From Roseiarcus sp963823165 (GTDB taxonomy: Bacteria; Pseudomonadota; Alphaproteobacteria; Rhizobiales; Beijerinckiaceae): a stretch of DNA of 64,000 bases. Shown here in pieces: positions 16,347 through 25,153 of the stretch (the stretch's first letter is position 1; each line of letters opens with the position of its first letter). The stretch lies in assembly GCA_963823165.1 (NCBI GenBank), contig CAWGKV010000037.1, positions 62,001 through 126,000 on the forward strand, read 5' to 3'. A program made the position numbers and the translations under genes. Below the pieces are notes generated by a model. The model did no database searches. It had not been told where the DNA came from and saw only the letters and a list, made by a program, of their open reading frames with translations.

Positions 16347-17373
16347 TTACGGCGTCACAGCGCCCGCGTCTGGATGATCAAAGGGGCATTTGAACTGGTC
16401 GCCGAGGTAGCTCGCCAGGGCGCCATTGTTGATCGCTTCCAGGAGATCCGTCACAGCTTGAAGGTGCTTCTGCCGCAGGACGGCGAGTTCGTTCAGCAGC
16501 CGAGGCGAAGGGTTTACGAGGTTGGAAAGATACCCCTGGCCATCGGGGTAGGTCTTCCAGTCGTTGACGGGAAAGGCGGCTCCCGCAGTGGCGGTCGTCG
16601 GCGCGCCATCCTTGCGAAGCGGCGAATATGTCGTATTCGGAGTCGTCGTCACCGCCTGGTAGACGCCGGTTACGAACTCCTTCTTGGAGACATTGCCTAT
16701 CAAGAACAACATGGAGTCCTTCAGCCCGGGATCATTGAGGGCAATCTGCGTGAATCCGGCGTTTTTTCCGCTCCACAGCGCCGCATCGATCGTGCCCAGG
16801 TAATCGAAGAATTTCTGGGCCCTTTCACCGGTCAGAAATCCAGCGAATGTCACAATCGCATAGTCGAGAGGAAACGTGTGAGGGTTGGTCGGATCGTACG
16901 AGAGGCCGAACTGAGAGGTCCCTCCCTGGTTCAGCACGTAGCCGAGGGCGTTGTCGAGCGCGAAGATATCCGCCGCGCTTGCCGCAAGAGGGCCCGAGTC
17001 CTCGATCCTGAATACATAGGAGGGATCGGTGACGCCTTCGAAATCCTCCGGCTGCGACGCCATAGCGCGTATTGCCGGGATTGATCGTGCTGATCGCTTT
17101 GTTATGCGAAAGCGCGAAGATCACGTGATGAACAAAGCCGCAGTCATCGAGAAGGCGGTGGCTCCACAGCGCCAGGTTTGAATAGCCGGCGCCCTCGATT
17201 TTCGCCAGATTCGCCTTCCCCACAATTTGCTGGCTTGGAATCGGCTCCGCCGAGACGTAGGTTTGGGCGGAGACCGGGCGATGAGCCAGGATCGCGGCGG
17301 CCAGAGCGATCCAGGCTAAGACAGAGACCGCGCTTCTATTTCTGGAGCGGTTTTGAAGTCCGCTGCGGCCCAT
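16347..17373 (-). pseudogene. Periplasmic protein gene with a single frameshift
   Basis: Two adjoining frames read as one protein of about 340 residues. The first (from ATG 17373, after GGAGGGG) has a signal peptide (VLAWIALAAAILAHRPVSA) and runs to INPGNTR near 17060. The second continues from there as MASQPEDFEGVTDPSYVFRI and ends at 16347. The break is at ACGCGCTATGGCG; removing one T joins the frames. The mature protein has no recognised domain (it includes GYSNLALWSHRLLDDCGF and DNALGYVLNQGG). Either it is a fresh pseudogene or the base is a sequencing error. If intact it would be an exported protein of unknown role. Confidence 0.7.
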
Positions 17374-17547
17374 CGGTTTCCCCTCCGCCTTCATAAAAAT
17401 CTGTTTCGGCACAGGTGACGCGGCGCGTTCCCGCAGCCTTGCATGCGCACGGCCGGTTTGACCCACGCCGGCATTAGAATTGAGACAGGTTACGTTAGCA
17501 GAACCAGGAATTCCAGGGGGTCCTCAAAGGACGCGTCGATGCCCTGG

Positions 17548-18024
17548 CTAGAGCGGGTTCCGATCATATTGGACGTCATTGCGAGGAGCGAAGCGACGAA
17601 GCAATCCAGCCGCTGTGCAGCGGCTCTGGATTTTGGCTTCGGGCGTTCCGCGGCTAGATTGTTCTTTTTCTGTTCATAATATTTCAGGAACTCCGTGTTA
17701 AGTTCGTTTTGTCGTCGGGCCTTGACGGCCCATGGGGCAGGCGAGGTCGGCATAGGCTTCGCGGAGACCGCTTTCGGTTAAACAGAAGAAATCGCGTTCG
17801 TCCAGTCGGCAAAAATTATTTTCGCTCGGCGTCGCTGGTAAGCCTTTGAAAAGCCCGGAATCGGACGAAGGAATCCAAGGAAATCCAAAGGAATCCAAGC
17901 CGTTTTCCTTGGTTTCTTTGCTGTTCGGCTGTGAAAGATTAGGTTTGGCTTGGGAAAAATTTGGTCGTGTAGCGCGTCATCCTTCGGAAAATAGGAATAT
18001 ATTCTGGATCGGACTCTGCTCTAG
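17548..18024. repeat. Repeat-rich AT-leaning gap with inverted ends
   Basis: The ends CTAGAGCGGGTTCCGATCA (17548-17566) and GATCGGACTCTGCTCTAG (18007-18024) are inverted copies of the family also seen at 6249 and 7069. Inside lies the widespread palindromic repeat GTCATTGCGAGGAGCGAAGC (about 17575-17609), and three tandem GGAATCCAA-type units at 17870-17898. The right end overlaps the stop codon of the glycosyltransferase gene. No convincing gene lies between 17374 and 18020. Confidence 0.6.
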
Positions 18025-19130
18025 GCATGTCTGCGCAGGCGTCCCTGCTGAGCGAGCGCTTCGTCGACGAAATCGTCCATCCGCTTGGCGACCGCGCGGA
18101 TGTCGTAGAGTTCTGCGACGCGGGCGCGGCCGGCCCGGGCGAGTTTCTCCCGAAGGTTCGGGTAATCCAGGAGGGTGGCCAGGCGCAGAGCGAGACCTTC
18201 GGAGTCGGCGGGATTGGCGACCTCGGCGTGCGGACCGTGGACTTCGGCGAGACCGCCAAGCCCCGACGTGAGCAGGGCGGCGCCGCTGGCGAGGGCCTCG
18301 AGCGCCGTGCGGCCGAAGGGTTCGGGCGTCTTCGTCAGCACCATCGCGACAGCGGCCTTCTCCCAGGCCGCCTTGACCTCCGCGTAAGGCAGGTTGGTCT
18401 CGATCGTCACCTGCCCGGCCATGCGGGCCGCCGCCTCGCGAAGCGCCTGCACGGTTTTGGGCTCCCTGTCGGCCGCAGAGAGGATGAAGCGCGCCCGCCA
18501 CTCCGGCCGCGACGGCAGGAGACGCATGACCGTCGCCATGGCTTCCCTATGGCCCTTGTCGTCGAGCGCGCGGCCGACCGAGAGAATCGTTTTCTCCTTG
18601 GGGCCGGCGTCGGACCATTCCGCCATGTCGAGCCCGTTCGGCACGGCGCGCATGGGACCCCGCGCCTTCGGGAAGTTGAAGAGAAACCGGTTGGCGCAGT
18701 CCTCGCTCACGAAGGCCAGCCCGGAGATCCGGCCGAGCTGCGCGTCGCGCAACATCCGCTTGAAGCGGCTCGCGGGCGGCTTCTCGTAGGCGTGGCTGTG
18801 CAGGATCGCCGGCAACCCGGAAAACGACGCGATTAACGCGGCCACAGGCAGGTGGTTCTCGACAACGGCGAGATCGACCCCGCGCCGGCGCAGCATTCTT
18901 GCGACGCTCCAGGCCTTGCCGAGATTGCCCCCGAAGGCGGCGTCGGGAACGGTCTCGATCGCGATTCCGTCGAAGGGCTCGTCCACCTTCGGGCAGACGA
19001 CGAGCGTCGAGCGGGCATAGCGGCTGTGGCGGACGAGGTCGCGCACGCAGAGCTCGACCGACGCCGCGCCCTTCGGCCCGAACGCCGAATTGCGCAGGAG
19101 GACATAGGCGATGGTCGGGTCGCGGGCCAT
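18021..19130 (-). CDS. Glycosyltransferase family 4
   Basis: A 369-residue GT-B fold retaining glycosyltransferase. The N-terminal acceptor domain occupies residues 1-165, and the C-terminal donor domain starts near ILSVGRALDDKGH. The EX7E-type motif is PEPFGRTALEALASGAALL, with the first Glu of the nucleotide-sugar site. A HSHAYEKPP segment follows the central strand of domain one, as in WaaG/PimA-like enzymes. It probably adds a sugar to lipopolysaccharide or an exopolysaccharide on the cytoplasmic face. No other polysaccharide gene is adjacent. The stop codon is embedded in an intergenic repeat. Confidence 0.85.
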   Translation of the reverse strand: MARDPTIAYVLLRNSAFGPKGAASVELCVRDLVRHSRYARSTLVVCPKVDEPFDGIAIETVPDAAFGGNLGKAWSVARMLRRRGVDLAVVENHLPVAALIASFSGLPAILHSHAYEKPPASRFKRMLRDAQLGRISGLAFVSEDCANRFLFNFPKARGPMRAVPNGLDMAEWSDAGPKEKTILSVGRALDDKGHREAMATVMRLLPSRPEWRARFILSAADREPKTVQALREAAARMAGQVTIETNLPYAEVKAAWEKAAVAMVLTKTPEPFGRTALEALASGAALLTSGLGGLAEVHGPHAEVANPADSEGLALRLATLLDYPNLREKLARAGRARVAELYDIRAVAKRMDDFVDEALAQQGRLRRHA

Positions 19131-19264
19131 GCGTTGGGGGGTGCTTACACTTGGCGCCGGCCACCGACAAATGTTCGAGCCGCAATTTGCCGCAGGCGGC
19201 GAATTTTGCTTGAAAAGCGGCCTGTCCCCGGCCCGCCATAAGCGGGCGCCGCGAAAGGAACTCT

Positions 19265-19786
19265 ATGTCCTCCCCCCGGAACGGCGGCCGCGAAGGCGCA
19301 AACGCCCTCACCCATGTCGGGGCGGAGGGCGAGGCGCGGATGGTCGACGTATCGGACAAGGGTCCGACGTCGCGCGTCGCCGTCGCCGAAGGCCGCATCC
19401 GGATGGCCCCCGCGACGCTTCAGGCGATCCTCGCGGGAAACGCCAAGAAGGGCGACGTGATCGGCGCGGCGCGCATCGCCGGGATCATGGCGGCCAAGAA
19501 GACCTCGGACCTGATCCCGCTCTGCCATCCCTTGCAGATCAGCAAAGTCGTGGTCGACATCGCGCCGGATGAAGCCCTCCCCGGACTGGCCGTGCGCGCC
19601 GAGGCGCGCTGCGTCGGGCCGACCGGGGTCGAGATGGAGGCGCTGACGGCGGTCGCCGTCGCCTGCCTCACCGTCTATGACATGGCCAAGGCGATCGACC
19701 GCGGCATGATCGTCGAAGCGATCCGCCTCGTCGAGAAGCGGGGCGGCAAATCGGGCGAATGGCGAGCCGAGGAGCGCGGCGTATGA
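19265..19786 (+). CDS. moaC: Cyclic pyranopterin monophosphate synthase
   Basis: 173 residues. It makes cyclic pyranopterin monophosphate in molybdenum cofactor synthesis. The MoaC signature KKTSDLIPLCHPLQISKVVV and the active-site region GVEMEALTAVAVACLTVYDM with DRGM are intact. The ATG follows AAAGGAA. Its stop overlaps the moeA start (ATGA), so the two are translationally coupled. The first 25 residues are slightly longer than in the E. coli protein. Confidence 0.95.
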   Translation: MSSPRNGGREGANALTHVGAEGEARMVDVSDKGPTSRVAVAEGRIRMAPATLQAILAGNAKKGDVIGAARIAGIMAAKKTSDLIPLCHPLQISKVVVDIAPDEALPGLAVRAEARCVGPTGVEMEALTAVAVACLTVYDMAKAIDRGMIVEAIRLVEKRGGKSGEWRAEERGV

Positions 19787-21012
19787 GCGGCATGATCTCA
19801 GTTGAGGAGGCTCTCGCCCGCGTCCTCGCTTCGGCCGAAACCCCGCTCGGCGAGGAGCCAGTCGGGCTCGCCGCCGCCCATAACCGCGTGCTGGCGCGCG
19901 ACCTCGTCGGCCTGCGCACCCAACCGCCCTTTCCCAATTCGGCGATGGACGGCTATGCCTTGCGCGCGGCGGACGCGTCCGACCTTCCCGCGACGTTGAC
20001 CGTGATCGGCGAATCCGCCGCCGGGCGCGCCTTCGGCGGAATCGTCGGGCCGGGCCAGGCGACGCGGATTTTCACCGGCGCGCCGATGCCCGAGGGCGCG
20101 GACGCGATCGTAATTCAGGAAGACGTGCTGCGCGAAGGCGACCGCATCCACCTCAAAGCGGCAGTGTCGGCTGGCGACAACCTGCGTCCGGCGGGACTGG
20201 ACTTCAGCGAAGGCGAGCTCCTCATTCCGGCGGGCCGACGCCTGTCGCCGCGAGACGTGGCGCTGGCGGCGGCGGCCAATCATGTCGATCTGCCCGTGCG
20301 CAGACGGGCGCGGGTCGCCGTGCTGGCGACCGGCGACGAGCTCGTCGCGCCCGGGGGGACGCTCGGCCCTTCGCAGATCATCGCCTCGAACAATTTCGCC
20401 GTCGCCGGGGTCGTCGAAGCCTGCGGCGGGATCGCCATCGACCTCGGCATCGCCGCCGACACGATGGACACGCTCGACCGGGCGATACGGGGGGCTCGGA
20501 CCGCCAACGCAGACGTGCTGGTGACGCTCGGCGGCGCATCGGTCGGCGACCACGACCTCGTGCAGAAGGCGCTGGTCGCCGCCGGCATGGAGCTCGGCTT
20601 CTGGCGCATCGCGATGCGGCCCGGCAAGCCGCTGATGCACGGGAGGCTCGGCGGCATGCGGGTGCTCGGCCTGCCCGGCAACCCGACCTCGTCCATGGTC
20701 TGCTCGATCCTGTTCCTTCGACCCCTGCTGCGCGCCCTGCATGGCGAACCGGACGCCGGCGCGGACCCGAGCCGCCCCGGCCGCCTCGCCGTGGACCTTC
20801 CGCCGAACGGGCCCCGCCAGGACTACATGCGTTGTTCGCTAACCATCAACGCCGACGGCGTGCTGGCAGCGACGCCGGCGGAGCTGCAGGATTCCTCGCT
20901 CGTCAAGGTCATGGCGCGCGCCGAGGGACTGATTGTCCGGGCCCCCGGCGCCGGCGCGGCCAGGGCCGGCGATCCCTGCCGCGTCATCGCTTTCGAAGGA
21001 CTCGGCGTCTAA
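19783..21012 (+). CDS. moeA: Molybdopterin molybdenumtransferase
   Basis: 409 residues. It inserts molybdenum into adenylylated molybdopterin. N-terminal domains include PFPNSAMDGYALRA. The MPT-binding domain has VAVLATGDELVAPG, DVLVTLGGASVGDHDLV and the conserved LGLPGNPTSSMV. A C-terminal MoeA domain ends the protein. The start overlaps moaC by four bases (ATGA); an upstream in-frame ATG at 19759 would overlap moaC more deeply and is less likely. The pair forms a two-gene operon; the other cofactor genes are not in the window. Confidence 0.95.
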   Translation: MSGMISVEEALARVLASAETPLGEEPVGLAAAHNRVLARDLVGLRTQPPFPNSAMDGYALRAADASDLPATLTVIGESAAGRAFGGIVGPGQATRIFTGAPMPEGADAIVIQEDVLREGDRIHLKAAVSAGDNLRPAGLDFSEGELLIPAGRRLSPRDVALAAAANHVDLPVRRRARVAVLATGDELVAPGGTLGPSQIIASNNFAVAGVVEACGGIAIDLGIAADTMDTLDRAIRGARTANADVLVTLGGASVGDHDLVQKALVAAGMELGFWRIAMRPGKPLMHGRLGGMRVLGLPGNPTSSMVCSILFLRPLLRALHGEPDAGADPSRPGRLAVDLPPNGPRQDYMRCSLTINADGVLAATPAELQDSSLVKVMARAEGLIVRAPGAGAARAGDPCRVIAFEGLGV

Positions 21013-21037
21013 AGGCTCCGCTGCCCGGCGCCCAGAA

Positions 21038-21754
21038 TCAGTTGCGCGCGCCGACGATCGCCCGCCAGAAGCCGCTGTAACCCAGTTCGAAGCCGACGAT
21101 CGAGTAGTCGAGATCGATCCCGTCCAGCACTTCGTAAGCGGAGTTGTTGCAAATCGAAAAGATGATCAGGCCGTCGCTCGACAGGTGATGACGGGCCTGG
21201 CGCAGGTAGGATTCGGTGATGTGGCCGTGCGGATCGCAGAGGCTGTATTTTTCGATGTCGTTCTCGGGGTTCTTGTCGATCATCGGCGTATTGAAGATGA
21301 TCAGGTCGAAGTTCCGCTCGTCGATCTTCTCGAACAGGTCAGACTGGAAGGCGGTCAGGCTCAGGTTGTTGAGCTGCGCGTTGTCGAGCGTCGCCTGAAC
21401 GGCGATCGGAGAAATGTCGGTCGCAACGGTTCTCGACGTCCAATTGGCCGCGATGAACAAGGAAATGATTCCGCAGCCCGCTCCGATCTCGAGCGTCTTG
21501 TCGATGAGCTCCGGGTTCATCGCCTTGATGTTGCGGATGAAAAACTCGGAGCTCGAATCCGGCAGCGGGTGATAGACGCCGGCCGGAACGTCGACGATCA
21601 GGCCATCGGTCTCGATTCGTTCAGGAACCGCCTGCCGGCGCACGAGCGCCGCATGGGCGGCCGCGATGTCGAAAGTCGCGGTGTTCACGAGATTCGCCAG
21701 TCCGAGCTTTCGCAGGACAGACGTTCGGGCCCCGACCCGATATTCGATGTTCAT
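21038..21754 (-). CDS. Class I SAM-dependent methyltransferase (MTS/HemK-like)
   Basis: 238 residues. The Rossmann methyltransferase core has motif I LEIGAGCGIISLF at about residue 88, an acidic residue at the end of strand 2 (ATDIS), and a FNTPM motif where N-PPY-type enzymes have their catalytic loop. That places it near the MTS small-domain group (PrmA/RsmC/HemK). The replaced PP of NPPY makes a protein-glutamine or rRNA-guanine target uncertain; a small-molecule substrate is possible. The gene is convergent with moeA, with a 25-bp gap. Confidence 0.75.
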   Translation of the reverse strand: MNIEYRVGARTSVLRKLGLANLVNTATFDIAAAHAALVRRQAVPERIETDGLIVDVPAGVYHPLPDSSSEFFIRNIKAMNPELIDKTLEIGAGCGIISLFIAANWTSRTVATDISPIAVQATLDNAQLNNLSLTAFQSDLFEKIDERNFDLIIFNTPMIDKNPENDIEKYSLCDPHGHITESYLRQARHHLSSDGLIIFSICNNSAYEVLDGIDLDYSIVGFELGYSGFWRAIVGARN

Positions 21755-21877
21755 ATCTCATCGCCTTTGTGAATGCTCGGGGCGTTTCCCCGCCCGTCGT
21801 CCCGACGGCGCATGAACTGCCGCTCGAGGCGCCAATTTCTTGTACGTATGACTATGCGTATCGTTTCATTGGCAAAG

Positions 21878-22663
21878 TCAGGTCTCCCGGCCGCGCTCGC
21901 TCTCATGCCACTCCGACAGGAGCCAGTGCGAGAGCGCGGTGAGAAGGACATGAATTGTGATGCCGGCGACCGAGATCAAGAGGAGCGCTGCAAACATTCT
22001 CGGAATGTTGAGGCGAAACCCCGATTCTACAATGCGATAGGCGAGGCCCGAGCCCTGGCCCGCCGAGCCGGCGGCGATCTCCGCGACGATCGCCCCGATC
22101 AGTGCGAGGCCGCCGCTGATGCGCAGGCCAGCGAGAAAATACGGCAGCGCCGACGGCAGCCTGAGCAGCATGAACTGCTGGAGGCGCGAGGCTTGATACA
22201 TGTTGAACAGATCGACGAGATTGTGGTCGGCGGACGAAAGTCCGAGCGTGGTGTTGGCGAGAAGCGGAAAAAACGCCACCAGAAAAGCGCAGACGAGAAC
22301 GGCTACCGAAGGGGTCAGGTAGATCAGGAGCAAGGGCGCGATGGCGACGATCGGGGTCACCTGCATGGCGACCGCGAAAGGATAGAAGGCGCGCTCGACG
22401 AGCCGGGACTGGGCGAAGATGACCGCCAAAGTCACGCTTCCGACGACCGCCGCGATCAGGGCCTTCAGGGTGATCGACAAAGTCACCCAGAGAGAGGCCG
22501 AGAGCGTCGGCCAATCGGTGATCAGCGTGGCGATGATGACGCTCGGCGCCGGCAGGAGATAGGGCGGGATGTCGAAGTAGCGAACGATCCCCTCCCACAC
22601 GACCAGCCCCAGGCCGAGGGTGAAGGCGGGAACGGCGTAGCCGACGAGATCGTCGCGGGTCAT
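21878..22663 (-). CDS. ABC transporter permease, SsuC/TauC/ThiX type
   Basis: 261 residues with about six membrane helices. The BPD-transport EAA loop is near ALPYFLAGLRISGGLALIGA. It forms the membrane channel of an importer for a small organic compound of the nitrate/sulfonate/taurine/HMP group. The ATG at 22663 overlaps the ATPase stop codon (ATGA). The matching binding protein is probably the THI5-type protein at 25154-26155, which reads the same way but is separated by two genes on the other strand. Confidence 0.85.
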   Translation of the reverse strand: MTRDDLVGYAVPAFTLGLGLVVWEGIVRYFDIPPYLLPAPSVIIATLITDWPTLSASLWVTLSITLKALIAAVVGSVTLAVIFAQSRLVERAFYPFAVAMQVTPIVAIAPLLLIYLTPSVAVLVCAFLVAFFPLLANTTLGLSSADHNLVDLFNMYQASRLQQFMLLRLPSALPYFLAGLRISGGLALIGAIVAEIAAGSAGQGSGLAYRIVESGFRLNIPRMFAALLLISVAGITIHVLLTALSHWLLSEWHESERGRET

Positions 22664-23484
22664 TCGTTGGGCTCGCTCGGCGGCTCTTCCCCCATCGCCA
22701 CATGTAGCGCCGCCGAAGTCCGGCGACATGTCTGGGCATAGGCGGAGGTCAGCCGAAATCCCTCGCGCCGGATTGGTGGGGCGTCGACGCTGATCTCTGC
22801 GACCGCGCGTCCCGGCCGTGCGGCCATGACGACGATCCGGTCGGCGAGATAGACGCTCTCGAATACCGAGTGGGTGACGAAGACGACCGTCGCTCCGAGC
22901 GAGGACTGCAGCGCCGCGAGTTCGTCGTTCAGCTTGAGGCGCGTGATTTCATCGAGTGCGGCGAAGGGCTCGTCCATCAGCAGCACCGCCGGGCGGGTCA
23001 CCAGCGCGCGGGCGATCGACACCCGCATCTTCATGCCGCCGGACAGTTGACGCGGATAGGATTTGGCGAACCCGGACAGCCCGACCTGAGCCAGCGCCTC
23101 CTCGATGCGTGGCCTCGCCTTCTCCTTCGACATGCCGGCCAGACGGAGAGGCAGCCAGACGTTGGAGAACACGTCCGACCAGGGCATCAACGTCGGCTCC
23201 TGAAACACGAAGCCGAATTCGGGGCGTTCGCAGCTCCACGTGATCTCGCCGCTGGTCGGCGCCGCGAGCCCCGTAAGAAGGCGGAGAACGGTGGACTTGC
23301 CGCAGCCGGACGGTCCCAGCAGGGCAAGGAACTCGCCGGCGCGAATCTCGAGGTCGAGCCCCGACAAGGCGGTGACCCGGTTGGCGAACACCTTGTCGAC
23401 CCCCTTGAAGGCCACAAGAGGCGCCATAGCGGCCTTGGACGACGCCGTCCCTCCCGAGGACGGAAAACTCACGACCTTTGTCAT
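22660..23484 (-). CDS. ABC transporter ATP-binding protein, SsuB/TauB type
   Basis: 274 residues. Walker A is LLGPSGCGKST near residue 55, the Q-loop is VFQEPTLMPW, the signature motif is QLSGGMKMRVSIARAL, Walker B is VLLMDEPFAALDE, and the switch His is in FVTHSVFES. It drives the permease encoded immediately downstream. The ATG at 23484 was preferred over the upstream TTG; an in-frame ATG at 23427 is also possible because the first 20 residues are unconserved. Confidence 0.87.
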   Translation of the reverse strand: MTKVVSFPSSGGTASSKAAMAPLVAFKGVDKVFANRVTALSGLDLEIRAGEFLALLGPSGCGKSTVLRLLTGLAAPTSGEITWSCERPEFGFVFQEPTLMPWSDVFSNVWLPLRLAGMSKEKARPRIEEALAQVGLSGFAKSYPRQLSGGMKMRVSIARALVTRPAVLLMDEPFAALDEITRLKLNDELAALQSSLGATVVFVTHSVFESVYLADRIVVMAARPGRAVAEISVDAPPIRREGFRLTSAYAQTCRRTSAALHVAMGEEPPSEPNE

Positions 23485-23805
23485 TTGCCGTACCAACCGG
23501 CCTGCCTTCGCGACGGTTCCCGCCGCCCGACAGCCGGCCCCAGCCCCATAACCCTCGACGTCGTCGTACCGGCCGAGAGCGCAGCCGGACGCGCATGCGC
23601 CAACGACACCCCACGCCTAATCCTGCAAAACCGCCACATCGGCCGCCATTTAAGCTCAGTAGAACGACTAGATGTAATGTCGACCAAGCCGCTGGTCAAA
23701 CTGTCGCCCGATTTCGATGCCCGACCGCCACCCAGCCGCTGTCCTTGACGCCGGTCTTGCGCACGTGCGACTCCGCAATGTCCGCATTTCTGCCGGGGCC
23801 GATCG
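23485..23805. other. 321-bp divergent intergenic region, no gene seen
   Basis: This separates the ABC ATPase from the methyltransferase on the opposite strand. It should hold promoters for both. A TTAAGCTCAGTAGAACGACT stretch around 23650 is the most AT-rich part. No repeat or small gene is recognised. Confidence 0.4.
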
Positions 23806-24552
23806 ATGACGAAGGACTACGTCTCCGACAATCTCGACGCGCCGAGTCTCGAGCACCTTTTTCCCAACATGATCGTCGCCGACAAGCGCGTGTCGACCTG
23901 GCCCTGGCTGCGGAGGGAGATCGATCATCCGTTCCGGGTCGACCGCCGCAATCCTATCGTCGGCTTCATCAACCGCGACGAGGCGGCGGTCCTCTATTCC
24001 AACGCGCGGCTGTTTGCGGGCCGCAAGGGCGTCGAGATCGGCGCCTGGCGCGGCTGGTCGACTGCGCACCTCATCGCCTCGGGCCTCGGAAGCCTTCACG
24101 TCATCGAGCCGCTGCTCGCCGATCCGGTTTGGCGGGCTGAGCTCGAAGAGGTCGCGCGCGCCGCCGGTGGAACCGAAACGATCTTCGTGCCGGAGGCGAG
24201 TCCTGCTGCGATCGAGCGCCTCGGCGAAGCGGGCGTGCGATGGTCGTTAGCCTTCATCGACGGCGACCACGACGGCGAGGCGCCGACCCGGGACGCGCTG
24301 GCCCTCGCCCCCTATCTCGAGCCGACCGCGATGGTCCTGTTTCACGATCTGGTCTCGCCCCATGTGGCGAAGGGCTTTCGCGCCCTGGAAGCCAGGGGGT
24401 GGAACGTCATGGCCTACCAGACGGCCCAGATGATCGGCGCCGCGTGGCGGGGCGAGGTCGCTCCCGTTGCGCATAAGCCCGACCCGACGCAGGTCTGGCG
24501 CGTTCCGGACCACCTGAAGGGAATCGTCATATCAGGCGTAGCCGCTGACTGA
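23806..24552 (+). CDS. Class I SAM-dependent methyltransferase (Methyltransf_24-like)
   Basis: 248 residues. GVEIGAWRGWSTAHLIAS is motif I near residue 68. The acidic strand-2 end is HVIEP, and AFIDGDHDGEAPTRDALAL plus MVLFHDL match the DGDH/HD metal-type motifs of the O-methyltransferase-like PF13578 group. The first 50 residues are extra. Its start is read at ATG 23806, with GGGGCCGATCG upstream rather than a strong ribosome site. It ends 24 bp before the cytochrome c gene, so the two may be co-transcribed. Its substrate is unknown. Confidence 0.75.
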   Translation: MTKDYVSDNLDAPSLEHLFPNMIVADKRVSTWPWLRREIDHPFRVDRRNPIVGFINRDEAAVLYSNARLFAGRKGVEIGAWRGWSTAHLIASGLGSLHVIEPLLADPVWRAELEEVARAAGGTETIFVPEASPAAIERLGEAGVRWSLAFIDGDHDGEAPTRDALALAPYLEPTAMVLFHDLVSPHVAKGFRALEARGWNVMAYQTAQMIGAAWRGEVAPVAHKPDPTQVWRVPDHLKGIVISGVAAD

Positions 24553-24576
24553 GCGGCTCAAACGAGAGAGGCGGTT

Positions 24577-25110
24577 ATGAGCTGGACGATCGAAGCCAAA
24601 GGTCTCGGCGCGCTCGGGCTCGCGCTTTGCTCCCTCGCCGCGCCCGCCGCCGCGGACGAGGCGCAGCTGGCGCGCGGGCGTTACCTGGTCGGCATCACCG
24701 GCTGCTCGGACTGCCACACGCCGGGCGGCATGCTGGGCGCCCCGGACATGAAGCGCTATCTCGGAGGATCGGACGTCGGCTTCTCCATTCCGACCCAGGG
24801 CGTGTTCGTCGGCAGCAACCTGACGCCCGACAAGGAGACCGGGCTCGGTCAATGGACGGCGGACGAGGTCGTCACCGCGATCCGCAAGGGCAAGAGGCCC
24901 GACGGCAGCGAACTCAGCGGGGTGATGCCCTCGGCGTCTTTTTCCCGGCTGACCGACGAGGACGCGTTCGCGATCGCGGCCTTTCTGCAAAGCCTTCCGC
25001 CGGTGAAGAACAAAGTGCGGGATTATCGTTCGTCGGAGACGGTGCCGATCTCGGTCTCGGCCGTGCTGCCGCCGGAAGTCTACAACGCCCTGCCGGCGTC
25101 GCAGAAGTGA
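24577..25110 (+). CDS. Periplasmic c-type cytochrome
   Basis: 177 residues. A signal peptide (residues 1-27, ending APAAA) is followed by one class I cytochrome c domain with heme motif CSDCH (Cys43, Cys46, His47) and a likely axial Met in VMPSASFSRLTDED. It resembles the electron-acceptor cytochromes of periplasmic alcohol, aldehyde or nicotinate dehydrogenases. No dehydrogenase gene is adjacent, so its electron donor is not evident. A ribosome site (GAGAGAGG) precedes the ATG. Confidence 0.85.
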   Translation: MSWTIEAKGLGALGLALCSLAAPAAADEAQLARGRYLVGITGCSDCHTPGGMLGAPDMKRYLGGSDVGFSIPTQGVFVGSNLTPDKETGLGQWTADEVVTAIRKGKRPDGSELSGVMPSASFSRLTDEDAFAIAAFLQSLPPVKNKVRDYRSSETVPISVSAVLPPEVYNALPASQK

Positions 25111-25113
25111 TTT

Positions 25114-25140
25114 GGGGCGGCGCAGGCTCGCCGCCGCCCC
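25114..25140. terminator. Bidirectional stem-loop between convergent genes
   Basis: GGGGCGGCG pairs with CGCCGCCCC across a 9-base loop in the 43-bp gap between the cytochrome c and binding-protein genes. T-rich sequence flanks it (ATTT before, TCTC after). It probably ends transcription from both sides. Confidence 0.55.
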
Positions 25141-25153
25141 TCTCCACCCGAAA

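Noticed and set aside
17490..17753. Small minus-strand frame reading RLDCFVASLLAMT
   Set aside because: That peptide is the translation of the widespread GTCATTGCGAGGAGCGAAGC palindrome, so the frame is built from repeat DNA and is not a gene.
17870..17898. Three GGAATCCAA-like units as a possible CRISPR or iteron array
   Set aside because: Units are nine to eleven bases with no spacers, and no replication or cas gene is nearby.
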